64,000 bases of DNA from Peptoclostridium acidaminophilum DSM 3953 (GCF_000597865.1 NZ_CP007453.1:682001-746000), one strand, 5' to 3'. Shown: positions 9,266 to 18,191, numbered from the stretch's first letter. Numbers and translations: made by a program. Notes: generated by a model not told the origin, from the sequence alone.

Positions 9266-9469
9266 TCTCCTCAACCTCCCTTATTTGTAGTTTTTCACAG
9301 GGACATTGATTAACTCTGCAAACTCACTTGTATTATAGTTAGTGTTTACTTGTATACCTCTCACTTCGCAAATACATATCAATACCTTTGACCACACTTG
9401 TCTATATTTTTGTCAACTATTGCTCAGCTCCTACACTGAGTTTGCCTTATCTTACAACTTTTCCCCGCA

Positions 9470-10024
9470 TCATTTTTTATCATAATATATAATGACGAAC
9501 GCCTTTACTGTCTTTGTCCCGGCGTTGTAGAAGGTGTGAGGGCCTTCGGCCGCAAAATTCATGACATCCCCCGGCATTATTTCGTATGTCTTCTCCTCTA
9601 TATCCACGCTCAGCGTCCCGTCTATCGCGAATATGTACTCCTCCACGCCCTTGCCATGGCCCCTTGATTCCACACTGCTTCCAGGCTCGAATTCCTCCAT
9701 GTATATCTCAAAGCCTTTCTCCTCGTCAAAACCCAGAACCGACGCGATTTTATAGCCTTCGCCTTCTATCGTCGGATTTATGGCGTCGCTCTTTATGAGA
9801 TTGACAGTCTCCCTTTCCTTTTTCATGAGGCTGCTGAATGGGATCTTGAGGCCTGTAGCAATTTTCCAGAGCACTGAAATCGTAGGATTTGTGGCACTCC
9901 TTTCAATCTCACCGAGCATGCTCTTGCTGATTCCAGTAGCCTCGGAAAGCTGCTCGAGCGTCATATGCCTGTCCTTCCTTATTGTCTTAAGGTTGTTTCC
10001 CACTATAACCCTTATATCTTCCAT
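9470..10024 (-). CDS. XRE-family regulator with C-terminal cupin domain
   Basis: This is a 184-residue transcription factor with an N-terminal XRE helix-turn-helix (about residues 8-62, with TLEQLSEATGISKSMLGEIER) and a C-terminal cupin barrel (about 105-180) that probably binds a small effector. The ATG at 10024 is chosen because GGAGG lies five bases before it. It is divergent from azlCD, and a perfect 12-bp palindrome lies in the 130-base gap, so it very likely controls azlCD and itself. Regulators of this type next to azlCD are common; the effector, perhaps a branched-chain amino acid, is inferred. Confidence 0.9.
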   Translation of the reverse strand: MEDIRVIVGNNLKTIRKDRHMTLEQLSEATGISKSMLGEIERSATNPTISVLWKIATGLKIPFSSLMKKERETVNLIKSDAINPTIEGEGYKIASVLGFDEEKGFEIYMEEFEPGSSVESRGHGKGVEEYIFAIDGTLSVDIEEKTYEIMPGDVMNFAAEGPHTFYNAGTKTVKAFVIIYYDKK

Positions 10025-10057
10025 AATCTCCTCCAAAACAATATATTGTATTTATGG

Positions 10058-10106
10058 ACGGTATACCGTATAATATGTTATATAAGATATATATCCATTA
10101 TACCGC
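10058..10106. promoter_or_regulatory. Candidate operator between XRE-cupin gene and azlCD
   Basis: A perfect palindrome ACGGTATACCGT lies at 10058-10069, and a second half-site TATACCG lies at 10099-10105 in the same gap. This is the obvious binding site for the divergent XRE-cupin regulator; the assignment is by position and symmetry only. Confidence 0.55.
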
Positions 10107-10154
10107 ATTCATTTTCTTTGTAAATTAGATAAAGAGATAAAGGAGTTCTGCGTC

Positions 10155-10898
10155 ATGGAAGAAACACTCAAATTAGAAAAAGTCAAAATATCAAGAAATG
10201 CCGTTTTCTTCGAGGGGGTCAGAGATTCTCTGCCCATATCGCTTGGCTATATCCCCGTAGCCATAACCTTTGCACTACTTGCGAAATCATACGGCCTTCC
10301 AAATTACATAATCGTGCTAATGTCCATGCTTGTTTTCTCAGCTACCAGCCAGTTCATGGCAGTAAATCTGCTTACACTTGCAGCGCCGTATCCAGAGATC
10401 ATACTGACTACTTTCATTATAAATGCAAAAAACTTTCTTCTCTCTTCGGCGCTGTCGCAAAAAATCGAGCCCTCTGCTTCAAAGAAGCTGCGCAGCCTTA
10501 TCTCATACTGCATCGGAGATGAGATTTTTATACTCGCAACGGCTCGAAAGGAACGCTATGTGGATCCTGCCTACTTCCTGGGAGTCAACTCAATTCTTTA
10601 TGTGGCATACGCGGCAGGGACTTTCGTCGGAGCCTACTTCATATCAGACATGAGCCCAGGGATAGCAACCAGCCTTGGCATAACAATTTATGCAATGTTT
10701 CTTAGCCTCCTTGTTCCTGCTGTAAAGAAGTCGAGAAAAGCGCTCGTCATAAGCCTGATTGCAATTCTGGCTTCAACTACACTCAGCTATCTCCCGAGCA
10801 TTTCACTTTCTCCGGGATGGATTGTAATAATAGCCGCAATAGCGGCCGCGGCCGCGGGAGCCTTTATATTCCCTGTGGAGGTGCATGACAATGAATAA
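10155..10898 (+). CDS. azlC: AzlC family amino-acid exporter, large subunit
   Basis: AzlC is the larger membrane subunit of the AzlCD (BrnFE) exporter for branched-chain amino acids and some analogues. The 247-residue product shows the family start FFEGVRDSLPISLGYIPVAITF, the FSATSQF and NAKNFLLSSAL motifs and about seven hydrophobic helices. It starts at ATG 10155 behind AAAGGAG. Its end overlaps azlD, so both are made from one message. The substrate in this organism is not known. Confidence 0.92.
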   Translation: MEETLKLEKVKISRNAVFFEGVRDSLPISLGYIPVAITFALLAKSYGLPNYIIVLMSMLVFSATSQFMAVNLLTLAAPYPEIILTTFIINAKNFLLSSALSQKIEPSASKKLRSLISYCIGDEIFILATARKERYVDPAYFLGVNSILYVAYAAGTFVGAYFISDMSPGIATSLGITIYAMFLSLLVPAVKKSRKALVISLIAILASTTLSYLPSISLSPGWIVIIAAIAAAAAGAFIFPVEVHDNE

Positions 10899-11190
10899 GC
10901 TGCTCTTTCTTGTTCTCCTCATGGCGCTTGTAGCATACCTTCCAAGAGCCGTACCCATGATATGGCTCAAGAATCTGAAGCTAAGCAGCTTCTGGAAGGG
11001 CTTTTTCCACTACTTGCCATTTGCCATGCTGAGCGCGCTGGTTTTCCCCGGCGTATTTTCATCCTGCGGCAACACCGGACTTTCGCTTGCCGGACTTGCA
11101 GCTGCAATAGCGCTCTCACTGTTTAACCTCAACTCAACCGTTGTTGTAATGGGATCGGTGCTAACTGTATATTTATTTGGCATATTGTAA
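10891..11190 (+). CDS. azlD: AzlD family amino-acid exporter, small subunit
   Basis: AzlD is the small partner of AzlC, here 99 residues with three to four hydrophobic helices and the typical YLPRAVPM motif near residue 14. An ATG at 10885 lies only three bases from GGAGG, so I take the ATG at 10891, which has correct spacing. It overlaps the last codons of azlC by eight bases, which indicates translational coupling. Confidence 0.9.
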   Translation: MNKLLFLVLLMALVAYLPRAVPMIWLKNLKLSSFWKGFFHYLPFAMLSALVFPGVFSSCGNTGLSLAGLAAAIALSLFNLNSTVVVMGSVLTVYLFGIL

Positions 11191-11284
11191 ATTTTTTATG
11201 GTTTTTTCAATACAGTATTTCCATTGGATTGCCTGTATGATAAAATCATCGTAGTAGATAATCAATTTCACTTTTCATTTATCT

Positions 11285-11312
11285 AATATCCGCATGTTTG
11301 CATGTGGATATT
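11285..11312 (+). terminator. Hairpin after azlD, upstream of the MATE gene
   Basis: The arms AATATCCGCAT and ATGTGGATATT pair over 11 positions with one G-T pair around a six-base loop, and are followed by T-rich sequence. It lies 22 bases before the ribosome site of the MATE gene. It could end the azlCD transcript or attenuate the MATE gene. Confidence 0.45.
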
Positions 11313-11345
11313 GTTTTGTGTTTTGTATGTATTGGAGGTAGTAAT

Positions 11346-12719
11346 ATGCAACGACAAATTTCACTTGGAACGGAGCCCGTGGGCAGCCTGCTGCTTAAGT
11401 TCTCCACTCCCGCAATAATTGGAATGCTTATAAACGTTCTCTACAACATCGTCGACAGAATATTCATAGGCCAGGGTGTCGGGCCTCTTGCCATATCAGG
11501 CGTGGGAATTTCAATGCCCTTCATGACAATAATAATGGCCTTCGGCATGCTCGTGGGCATAGGCGGGGCAGCTCTCATATCGATAAGGCTGGGCGAGAAA
11601 AACCACGCCGAGGCCGAAAAGCTCCTCGGCAACACTTTCATGCTGCTTATATTAGTCTCTCTTCTTGTCACTGCGGCGGGACTTATATTCATAGACCCTC
11701 TCCTGTACATGTTCGGAGCAAGCTCGGAGACATTTGGCTTTGCAAAGGATTACATCACCATTATAATCGCCGGCACCATCTTGAACTCTGTAGGATTTGG
11801 GCTTAACAACTCCATTAGATCTGACGGCAGCCCCAAAACAGCCATGATGACAAACCTTCTCGGAGCAATAACCAACATAATACTCGACTATGTGTTCATA
11901 ATGCAGCTGGGTATGGGAATAAAAGGAGCAGCTTATGCCACCGTTATAAGCATGGCACTTAACACCATATGGGTACTGAGGTATTTCACTGGACCAAAAA
12001 GCTCGCTCAAGTTGAGAGTGAAAAATATGAGGCTCGAGAAAAGCCTCGTGCTCGGTATTTTCTCGATAGGCATGTCGCCTTTTGCCATACAGCTTGCAGC
12101 AAGCGTTATAAACGTTATATCAAACAATGCCCTCAAGGTTAACGGCGGCGACTACGCAATAGGCGCCATGAGCATAGCCATAAGCATAGCCATGATATTC
12201 CTTATGCCGATAATGGGCCTCAATCAGGGCTCGCAGCCAATAGTCGGCTATAACTACGGTGCGCAATGCTACTCACGGGTCAAAAAAACTCTATACCTGA
12301 CAATAGCAGCAGCCACGGCAGTATGCGTACTCGGATTCATTCTTGTGCAGGCGGCGCCCACATTTATGATGAGGATATTCACACCTGATGCCGATATAGT
12401 ATCAATAGGAGCTAGCGGTATTAGGATATTCATGCTGTCGCTGCCTGTTGTCGGCTTCCAGATAATAAGCTCAAACTTTTTCCAGGCCATAGGCAAGGCA
12501 AAAATTTCTCTTTTCCTGAGCACCCTAAGGCAGGTAATAATACTAATACCGCTTCTCCTTATACTCCCAAACAGATTCGGTCTGCTCGGCGTGTGGATGT
12601 CATACCCAATATCGGACGCATTATCTTCTATGATAACCTTGTGGTTCATAAGAAATGAAATGAAAGTACTCAGCGAAGACAAGTGCAAAGAAGCAGACGA
12701 GGTCCTTAAGGTAGGCTGA
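11346..12719 (+). CDS. MATE-family multidrug efflux transporter
   Basis: This is a 457-residue drug/metabolite:cation antiporter of the MATE family in the cytoplasmic membrane, with 12 predicted helices. The N-terminus shows the family pattern PVGSLLLKFSTPAIIGM, then the YNIVDRIFIG motif of helix 2, and the second half repeats the arrangement with GLNQGSQPIVGYNYG. The start ATG 11346 follows a good GGAGG; the longer frame from 11298 has no ribosome site. A very stable hairpin ends the gene at 12740-12788. The substrates are unknown. Confidence 0.92.
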   Translation: MQRQISLGTEPVGSLLLKFSTPAIIGMLINVLYNIVDRIFIGQGVGPLAISGVGISMPFMTIIMAFGMLVGIGGAALISIRLGEKNHAEAEKLLGNTFMLLILVSLLVTAAGLIFIDPLLYMFGASSETFGFAKDYITIIIAGTILNSVGFGLNNSIRSDGSPKTAMMTNLLGAITNIILDYVFIMQLGMGIKGAAYATVISMALNTIWVLRYFTGPKSSLKLRVKNMRLEKSLVLGIFSIGMSPFAIQLAASVINVISNNALKVNGGDYAIGAMSIAISIAMIFLMPIMGLNQGSQPIVGYNYGAQCYSRVKKTLYLTIAAATAVCVLGFILVQAAPTFMMRIFTPDADIVSIGASGIRIFMLSLPVVGFQIISSNFFQAIGKAKISLFLSTLRQVIILIPLLLILPNRFGLLGVWMSYPISDALSSMITLWFIRNEMKVLSEDKCKEADEVLKVG

Positions 12720-12739
12720 GCTGAAGAGGCTGGTGAATA

Positions 12740-12788
12740 AAAGTGGCTGTCTCGAAATGATTCAAAATCATTTCGAGACAGCCACTTT
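12740..12788. terminator. Perfect 23-bp hairpin after the MATE gene
   Basis: Bases 12740-12762 and 12766-12788 are exact inverted copies, separated by three bases (CAA). The arm contains GGCTGTCTCGAAATGATT. No long T run follows on the plus strand, but the position 20 bases after a stop codon fits a terminator. The 170 bases from here to the next gene contain only a small GGGCACCCGGTGCCC palindrome and no convincing gene. Confidence 0.7.
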
Positions 12789-12957
12789 ATATTTCTTTCA
12801 TATTATATCCGAGCCTGGGCACCCGGTGCCCAATATGCTGCGCAAATTTCACTTCACAGAACGCTTACAAAACCTCTATAGCGTCTCCCTGCCGCACTTT
12901 TCCTCCTTAATAAGTGAACTAACTCACGACTAAAGTCATACGCTTCCTTCAATCCTT

Positions 12958-13884
12958 CTATGCACGACTAATATCTGCCGGGGCCGTCGCTGCCACTGTG
13001 GCCTTGTCAGCCCTCGAGTTTTCAACATAGAGTATATACACTGCCGCAAATATTCCGCATATACCCAATGCCCTCATAATCCCCATGGGCTCTCCGAAGA
13101 GTACTGCGGCCCAAATCACCGCGAGCGCCACCTCCAGCGTGGCGACTATGCCCACTTTTGAAGGCAGAGCCCCCTTGGCTATACCTGTAAAATAAAACCC
13201 GAAGGCGCAGAAGGTAGGCACAAGCCCCATCATGATTATTCCGAATATGACATTCGGCTTGCCAAGCATGGGTAATATACCTATGGGGTTGCAAAACGGA
13301 GACATAAAAAGTGCTCCGAAACCGAACGAGTATGTCAGCACAGCCCAGTTGCTGTATTTTCTCATGAGCGATTTCCCGATAATGGAGTTGAGCGAGTAGA
13401 CAAGACCGGCTCCAAGGCCCGAAAGCACTCCAATAACGCTTCCCGTAAGAACGCTGAAATTCCCCATTGTGACAGTCTGAAACACTCCCACGCTGCACAC
13501 AGCCACAGCAAGCAATTTGAGCGGCGTAATCTTTTCCCCAAATACCATGCGCGATATGAATATGGCAAATATCGGCGCAGTGTACATGAGCGCAGTCGCA
13601 GCTGCAACAGATGTCTTCGACACTGAATGGAAGAAGAACATGCTGGTGCCGCTCTGGCATACTATTCCCATTACGGCCAGCTTGAACATTCCGTTTGCGT
13701 CAATCTTAAGGTCTTCCTTGTGCCTTATGAATGTAAATGCAAATATGAACAAGAATCCTACAAATATTCTTGCAAATGCCGTCTGCATTGGCTCCAGGTC
13801 AGATGCAAGAAACTTGCCGAGCACTCCCTGTACGCTCCAGAATACGGCGGCTAACGCAATAAACAAATATGGCTTGTCCTTCAC
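12958..13884 (-). CDS. EamA (DMT superfamily) metabolite exporter
   Basis: This is a 308-residue membrane protein of the drug/metabolite transporter superfamily, with two EamA repeats (about residues 4-137 and 149-288) and ten predicted helices. The first repeat starts with FIALAAVFWSVQGVLGKFL, typical of the family. Translation probably begins at a GTG at 13884, six bases after GGGGGA. Its end faces the MATE gene. Members export amino acids or other small metabolites; the one carried here is unknown. Confidence 0.9.
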   Translation of the reverse strand: MKDKPYLFIALAAVFWSVQGVLGKFLASDLEPMQTAFARIFVGFLFIFAFTFIRHKEDLKIDANGMFKLAVMGIVCQSGTSMFFFHSVSKTSVAAATALMYTAPIFAIFISRMVFGEKITPLKLLAVAVCSVGVFQTVTMGNFSVLTGSVIGVLSGLGAGLVYSLNSIIGKSLMRKYSNWAVLTYSFGFGALFMSPFCNPIGILPMLGKPNVIFGIIMMGLVPTFCAFGFYFTGIAKGALPSKVGIVATLEVALAVIWAAVLFGEPMGIMRALGICGIFAAVYILYVENSRADKATVAATAPADISRA

Positions 13885-14013
13885 AACAATTCCCCCAGTC
13901 GCTCAAAATTGTCCATTGAGTCGGCGAGCATGCCTTTCCGTAAAATTTTCATTTTTTCCCTATACGCTTATTATATGCCAAACTCGATTACAATTGAATC
14001 TGAAAATGTCACT

Positions 14014-15120
14014 TTAAACAAGTTTGTTCTCTCTTTTTAGTATTTCAAGCAGCTGTTCTATAGGAATTGCGTGTATCGTATTGCCGTTTATTCCTACCGT
14101 GGTCTCGGCGGCTATCATGCTGTTTACTACCGCCTCTTCGGTTGCATGCACTACGGCTTCAAAAATCGGGTTCATCCTGTCATTTGGAAGCATATCGACA
14201 TTTACGTTTTCATGGCGGTTTGATGCCCCGTCGTTTGCGGTTGAGAATGCAACGAATATGTCTCCGGATGAGTTTTCTCCCATTCCGCCTATATTGCCGA
14301 TGCCAAGCGCTGCGCGCCTTGCCAGCCTTTTTAGCTGATGAGGCAGCAGCGGTGCGTCTGTGGCTATTACTACAATTATCGAACCTGCCCCTGGAGGCGG
14401 CGCCGGCGTAGTGTGTATTTCCGGCATGAGGTCGGTCAACTCTTTGCCTACGTGAACTCCTCCTATTTTCAGGTTCTTCCTTTTTCCGTGATTGGCCTGC
14501 ACGAATACTCCTACCGTATATCCTCCGTCTTCTTCTGCTAAAACTCTTGAAGAGGTTCCCGAGCCGCCTTTGAACTCGTGGCATGTCATCCCCATGCCTC
14601 CGCCCACATTTCCTTCCTCCACAAAGCCTCCTGCAGCGGAGTCAAGGGCCTCATAGACGTTTTCTTTCTTCACATGAAAACCATTAATGTCATTGAGCCT
14701 TCCGTCATATGTTTCGCCAATTACAGGGAGCAGAAAGAACGAGTCTCCGCTGCAGGGATCGTAGAAGCCCTTTTCATACATCCAGCCTATGCTGCTGTCC
14801 CTTACTACTCCAGCGCTATGTGTGTTTGTGATAAGTACCGGGCCTTCCAGAAATCCTGACTCTTCAATCCATGTGGTCCCTGTAAGCTCTCCGTTTCCAT
14901 TAAGGGCATACCATCCGGAAAAACATGCAGACCATCGCTTGCCTCTTGGCAAAATGGCTGTAACTCCAGTTCTAACTGGACCTTTCCCTACAACCAATTC
15001 TCCGTTGCCTGATACAATGGTCGAGTAACCTACCTCCACGCCTGTCACGTCAGTAATTGCATTGTACCTGCCTGTGCTTCCCTCGAATGGTATGCCCATA
15101 TCTCTCGCTCTTTTTTTCAT
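14014..15120 (-). CDS. P1-family (DmpA/BapA-like) aminopeptidase, self-processing
   Basis: This is a 368-residue N-terminal-nucleophile hydrolase of peptidase family S58 (DmpA, BapA), which removes D-, L- or beta-amino-acid residues from small peptides and amides. The expected self-cleavage site is visible as Gly246-Ser247 in GAGSIIVVIATDAPL, giving an alpha chain of about 246 residues and a beta chain of about 122. The start ATG 15120 has GAGGAGGG upstream. A strong match to a sigma-54 promoter lies at 15145-15162 just ahead of it, and an RpiR regulator is divergent. The natural substrate is unknown. Confidence 0.9.
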   Translation of the reverse strand: MKKRARDMGIPFEGSTGRYNAITDVTGVEVGYSTIVSGNGELVVGKGPVRTGVTAILPRGKRWSACFSGWYALNGNGELTGTTWIEESGFLEGPVLITNTHSAGVVRDSSIGWMYEKGFYDPCSGDSFFLLPVIGETYDGRLNDINGFHVKKENVYEALDSAAGGFVEEGNVGGGMGMTCHEFKGGSGTSSRVLAEEDGGYTVGVFVQANHGKRKNLKIGGVHVGKELTDLMPEIHTTPAPPPGAGSIIVVIATDAPLLPHQLKRLARRAALGIGNIGGMGENSSGDIFVAFSTANDGASNRHENVNVDMLPNDRMNPIFEAVVHATEEAVVNSMIAAETTVGINGNTIHAIPIEQLLEILKRENKLV

Positions 15121-15144
15121 TCTAATCCCTCCTCATCAATATTA

Positions 15145-15162
15145 GTGCAATCAGCATGCCTT
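15145..15162 (-). promoter_or_regulatory. Sigma-54 (-24/-12) promoter of the P1 peptidase gene
   Basis: On the minus strand AAGGCATGCTGATTGCA carries GG (15160-15159) and GC (15148-15147) with the required ten bases between them, plus the GGCA and TTGCA cores. Transcription would start near 15135, leaving a leader that just holds the GAGGAGGG ribosome site. The activator that would use it is not known; the window encodes two candidates. Confidence 0.6.
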
Positions 15163-15226
15163 CAAACACTTCGTGTTGATTATTCTTCATTTTAATGTTT
15201 ATTTGTCGATATGTCAACATTTTTGT

Positions 15227-15255
15227 TTGCAATTGTCGCTTCATTGATATAAAAT
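15227..15255 (+). promoter_or_regulatory. Sigma-A promoter of the RpiR regulator gene
   Basis: TTGCAA (15227-15232) and TAAAAT (15250-15255) are separated by 17 bases, about 70 bases before the chosen start of the RpiR gene. The spacing is ideal and the boxes are close to consensus. Confidence 0.5.
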
Positions 15256-15321
15256 ATATATAAAGCATCAGCTTCAAATATGCTGAAAAAAAATACGCTA
15301 TGCGCATTAAAAGGATATGCT

Positions 15322-16176
15322 ATGACAAAAAATCACGTCCTTAACAGGATAAAGGAAAATTATCATGGATTCACGAACAGCCAAAAAAAAATAGGCTCAT
15401 ATATCCATGCAAACTACAGGAAAGTAATCTATATGACAGCGCTCGAACTGGCAAAAGAGCTTGATGTAAGCGATGCCACCATAATTAGGTTTGCACGGAG
15501 CATGGGCTTTTCAAATTTTTCACAGATGCGTGATGCCATCAGAAGCGAAATAAACATCTACGATGCCCCACATGAAAGGCTCTCGAGAAGTTTCGAATTC
15601 GAAGGAAACGTGGATTCCCTGCTGCTGCAAGCCGCAAAAAACGACTTTTCGTGCCATGAGCATTTCTACAACAACATAGACTATGCCCTTATAGACGCCG
15701 CAGCAGAAGAGATTGGCGCTGCCGATACCATCCATATAGTAGGAATAGGAACAGACATGGTGGTCGCCTTGTTCCTGGAATGGTATCTCACTCAGATGGG
15801 CTTTAGGACAGTTTGCTATACAGATGGGGGCTTTGGATTTGCAAATAAGTTTTCGGCTGTAAAATCGGACGATCTTGTGATAATGTGCTGCACGCCGAGG
15901 CATCTCAAGGATGAGAAGAGAGCCTTGAAAGCCGCCAGATCAAAGAATGCCCGAATAGTCACCCTGACTACTCCAAGAGCCGTTGACATTATGGCTCTGA
16001 GTGATATTAGCCTGACTGTCGAGACAAGGAGCAACGAATTCCTGAACTCATACGTCACATATATGGGCCTATGCAACCTTATTCTCATAAGAGTGCTTGA
16101 AAAAGACAAGGACAGGATAGTGAAAAAGCTTGAGGCGAATTCCTCTATTATGAATGAATTCGACCTGTTTGATTAA
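15322..16176 (+). CDS. MurR/RpiR family transcriptional regulator with SIS domain
   Basis: This is a 284-residue regulator with an N-terminal RpiR helix-turn-helix (about residues 1-77, with MTALELAKELDVSDATIIRFARSMGFSNF) and a C-terminal SIS domain that usually senses a phosphosugar. ATG 15322 is chosen because AAGGA precedes it; an upstream in-frame start at 15280 lacks a ribosome site. It is divergent from the P1 peptidase gene. There are no sugar genes nearby, so a target among its neighbours, such as the peptidase, is only an inference. Confidence 0.9.
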   Translation: MTKNHVLNRIKENYHGFTNSQKKIGSYIHANYRKVIYMTALELAKELDVSDATIIRFARSMGFSNFSQMRDAIRSEINIYDAPHERLSRSFEFEGNVDSLLLQAAKNDFSCHEHFYNNIDYALIDAAAEEIGAADTIHIVGIGTDMVVALFLEWYLTQMGFRTVCYTDGGFGFANKFSAVKSDDLVIMCCTPRHLKDEKRALKAARSKNARIVTLTTPRAVDIMALSDISLTVETRSNEFLNSYVTYMGLCNLILIRVLEKDKDRIVKKLEANSSIMNEFDLFD

Positions 16177-16190
16177 CTAAATTAACTGTA

Positions 16191-16250
16191 AAAAAAGAGC
16201 GCACATGTTTGAATTAAAATCCCACAATTCAAACTAGTGCACTCTTTTTT
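16191..16250. terminator. Terminator after the RpiR gene
   Basis: Arms AAAAAAGAG/CTCTTTTTT plus an inner GTTTGAATT/AATTCAAAC pair form a long imperfect stem with A and T runs on both sides, so it can serve both strands. Confidence 0.75.
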
Positions 16251-16285
16251 ATGTTGTCAGTGATTTGTCTTTCTCAGACTCTGAT

Positions 16286-16861
16286 TTAGCCTTTTACGGC
16301 GCTCGTCCAGTAGAATCGCTCGGATATATATCCCTTGCCTGATACTTCAAACCCGCATTCGGCCAAAAGGCCTTCAAGCTCCTCCTGTGATATCCTTACA
16401 TCAAGCGGAGGTCCCTGCTCCATCTGGAGCTTTTTCCACTCCATTACTGCAAGCCTTCCTCCCGGCCTTAGCATGCCCCACACAGCTTCAAGCAGTCTCT
16501 TTCTGTCGTCCACCTCATGGAACACGTTTGATACTATGCAAAAGTCCACAACGCCTTCCTCGATTGGAAATTCGTACTGGGTAGAAACGAGCGCCTTGAT
16601 ATTGGATATGCTTTCTTTTTCCGCCCTGCGAGTCAATTCTTCGAGCATCGCAGCCGAAATGTCAAATGCATATACAAGTCCCTCGCTCCCCACTATCTGC
16701 GCAGCGCTCAGAGAAAAGAATCCTATGCCGCATCCTATATCGGCTGCAGTGTCGCCTTCTCTAAGGCCCAGCATTTCAAGGGTTTCAAGAGGAGGCATCT
16801 CTCTTCTTCGCTCCGGGCTGTCAAGCTTTTTCATCATCTTTTCATCGAATATATGTGCCAT
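16286..16861 (-). CDS. Class I SAM-dependent methyltransferase (191 aa)
   Basis: This is a small Rossmann-fold methyltransferase of the Methyltransf_11/UbiE-like group. The SAM-binding motif I is ADIGCGIGFFSL near residue 40, followed by an acidic residue in VYAFDIS and the motif DFCIVSNVFHEVDD. ATG 16861 is chosen because GGAGG lies five bases before it. The gene stands alone between the RpiR terminator and the MacB operon. The substrate is unknown. Confidence 0.85.
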   Translation of the reverse strand: MAHIFDEKMMKKLDSPERRREMPPLETLEMLGLREGDTAADIGCGIGFFSLSAAQIVGSEGLVYAFDISAAMLEELTRRAEKESISNIKALVSTQYEFPIEEGVVDFCIVSNVFHEVDDRKRLLEAVWGMLRPGGRLAVMEWKKLQMEQGPPLDVRISQEELEGLLAECGFEVSGKGYISERFYWTSAVKG

Positions 16862-16945
16862 GAACTCCTCCAAATTGTCTTTTTTCTGCCTTTCTATAGA
16901 AATATTCTATCACGGTTTGCATGGGCGGCGCACCGCCACTTTATA

Positions 16946-18187
16946 CTATTCGTATCTGAGGGCCTCAATTGGATCCATTTTGGCAGCCTTGTTCGCAGGA
17001 TATATCCCGAAGAATATCCCCACACCGCAGGAAAACGAAACGGCTATAACTACCGTCATCATGTTCACAAGACCCGATATTCCCATTATACTGCCTGCTA
17101 TGGCCGCGGCGCCCACTCCAAGGAGCGTTCCCGCAAGCCCCCCTATGCCCGATATAATCATGGATTCCACAAGAAACTGAAGTAGTATGCTCCGCTTTGT
17201 GGCTCCTATGGCCTTCCTTATGCCAATCTCCCGAGTCCTTTCAGTAACAGATACCAGCATTATGTTCATTATCCCTATTCCGCCTACAATAAGCGATATG
17301 GCGGCTATTGCCCCGATTACGGCCGAAACTACTCCCAGCACGCTGTCGAGCTGCTGCATCTGCTCCTTAGCGCTCATACCGATGTACATCTCTTCCTCTG
17401 GATTTTTTCCCCTTAGCTTGCTCTTTTCGACATACGCAACTATCCTGTCCTTTACAGCATCTACATCCTCAGTCCTCCTGACTATTGCTTCAAACGAACT
17501 GTAATTGCCCGTCGAATTGAGCATGCCCCTTAGGGTGTTTACGGGGCAGTAGAGCGTAGTTGAGGGAGCCCCGCCAAATGACTGGTTGAGCTGGTCGAAT
17601 ATCGACTCGGGTTTCTCATAGATGCCTATGACTGTAAACCCTGCTCTCCGCCCTCCAATGTCTACATACAGGCGCTTGCCAAGGGCGCTTTCATTCTTGA
17701 AAGCAGCCTGTGCCAGCTTCTTGTCGATTATTGCCACGCTCCGTTGAGATTGCAGGTCGCTTGCCTTCAAAAACCTTCCCTTAGTTAGATTTAGCGCCTC
17801 TATCTGGTCGAAGTTGTCATATACTCCCTGCAGGCTTACATTTTCAATAGCCCCGGTGGTCTTCACCTTGCCCTGCATATACTCCACAGGGCTTGCAGCT
17901 GCAATATCGTTTGAAAACAGCTTGCCTATCGTTTTTATGTCGTTATCGGAAAATCCATGCTGCTCGGCGTTTACATTTTCATCCTGCCAGTTTATGGTGA
18001 TGTATATCCTATTGACCCCGAAGCTCTGAAATTCGCTTCCTATCTTCTCCTGGCTGCCCTGGCCGAGAGCCATAATTGTTATTACCGAAGCTATGCCTAT
18101 TATTATTCCAAGCATTGTGAGGAAAGACCTCATCTTGTTGGCCCATATGCTCGCCACGGCCACCCTGAATATCTCAACAATGTTCAT
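16946..18187 (-). CDS. MacB-type ABC permease
   Basis: This is the permease of a MacAB-like tripartite exporter, 413 residues: a first membrane helix near residue 25, an extracellular MacB periplasmic-core domain (about 40-240), and three C-terminal helices with the FtsX motif TERTREIGIRKAIGATKRSIL. ATG 18187 is preferred because AAGGAG lies seven bases upstream; a TTG at 18205 lies inside the ATPase gene. The ATPase stop is four bases ahead. Such systems export peptides, antibiotics or lipids; this one's substrate is unknown. Confidence 0.92.
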   Translation of the reverse strand: MNIVEIFRVAVASIWANKMRSFLTMLGIIIGIASVITIMALGQGSQEKIGSEFQSFGVNRIYITINWQDENVNAEQHGFSDNDIKTIGKLFSNDIAAASPVEYMQGKVKTTGAIENVSLQGVYDNFDQIEALNLTKGRFLKASDLQSQRSVAIIDKKLAQAAFKNESALGKRLYVDIGGRRAGFTVIGIYEKPESIFDQLNQSFGGAPSTTLYCPVNTLRGMLNSTGNYSSFEAIVRRTEDVDAVKDRIVAYVEKSKLRGKNPEEEMYIGMSAKEQMQQLDSVLGVVSAVIGAIAAISLIVGGIGIMNIMLVSVTERTREIGIRKAIGATKRSILLQFLVESMIISGIGGLAGTLLGVGAAAIAGSIMGISGLVNMMTVVIAVSFSCGVGIFFGIYPANKAAKMDPIEALRYE

Positions 18188-18191
18188 ATGC

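Larger units (their letters stand above)
7970..9420 (-). mobile_element. IS200/IS605-family element with only tnpB (IS1341-like), ends approximate
   Basis: A single intact tnpB-type gene is flanked by about 130 bases downstream and up to about 200 bases upstream of non-coding, AT-rich sequence lying between the NSS transporter and the XRE regulator. No TnpA (Y1 transposase) gene is present. Elements of this group make no inverted terminal repeats or target duplications, so the ends cannot be fixed by eye; the limits given are estimates. Confidence 0.55.

Noticed and set aside
12733-12933. A 66-codon frame after the MATE gene
   Set aside because: Its first part runs through the perfect hairpin at 12740-12788, it has no ribosome site and its composition is not protein-like.
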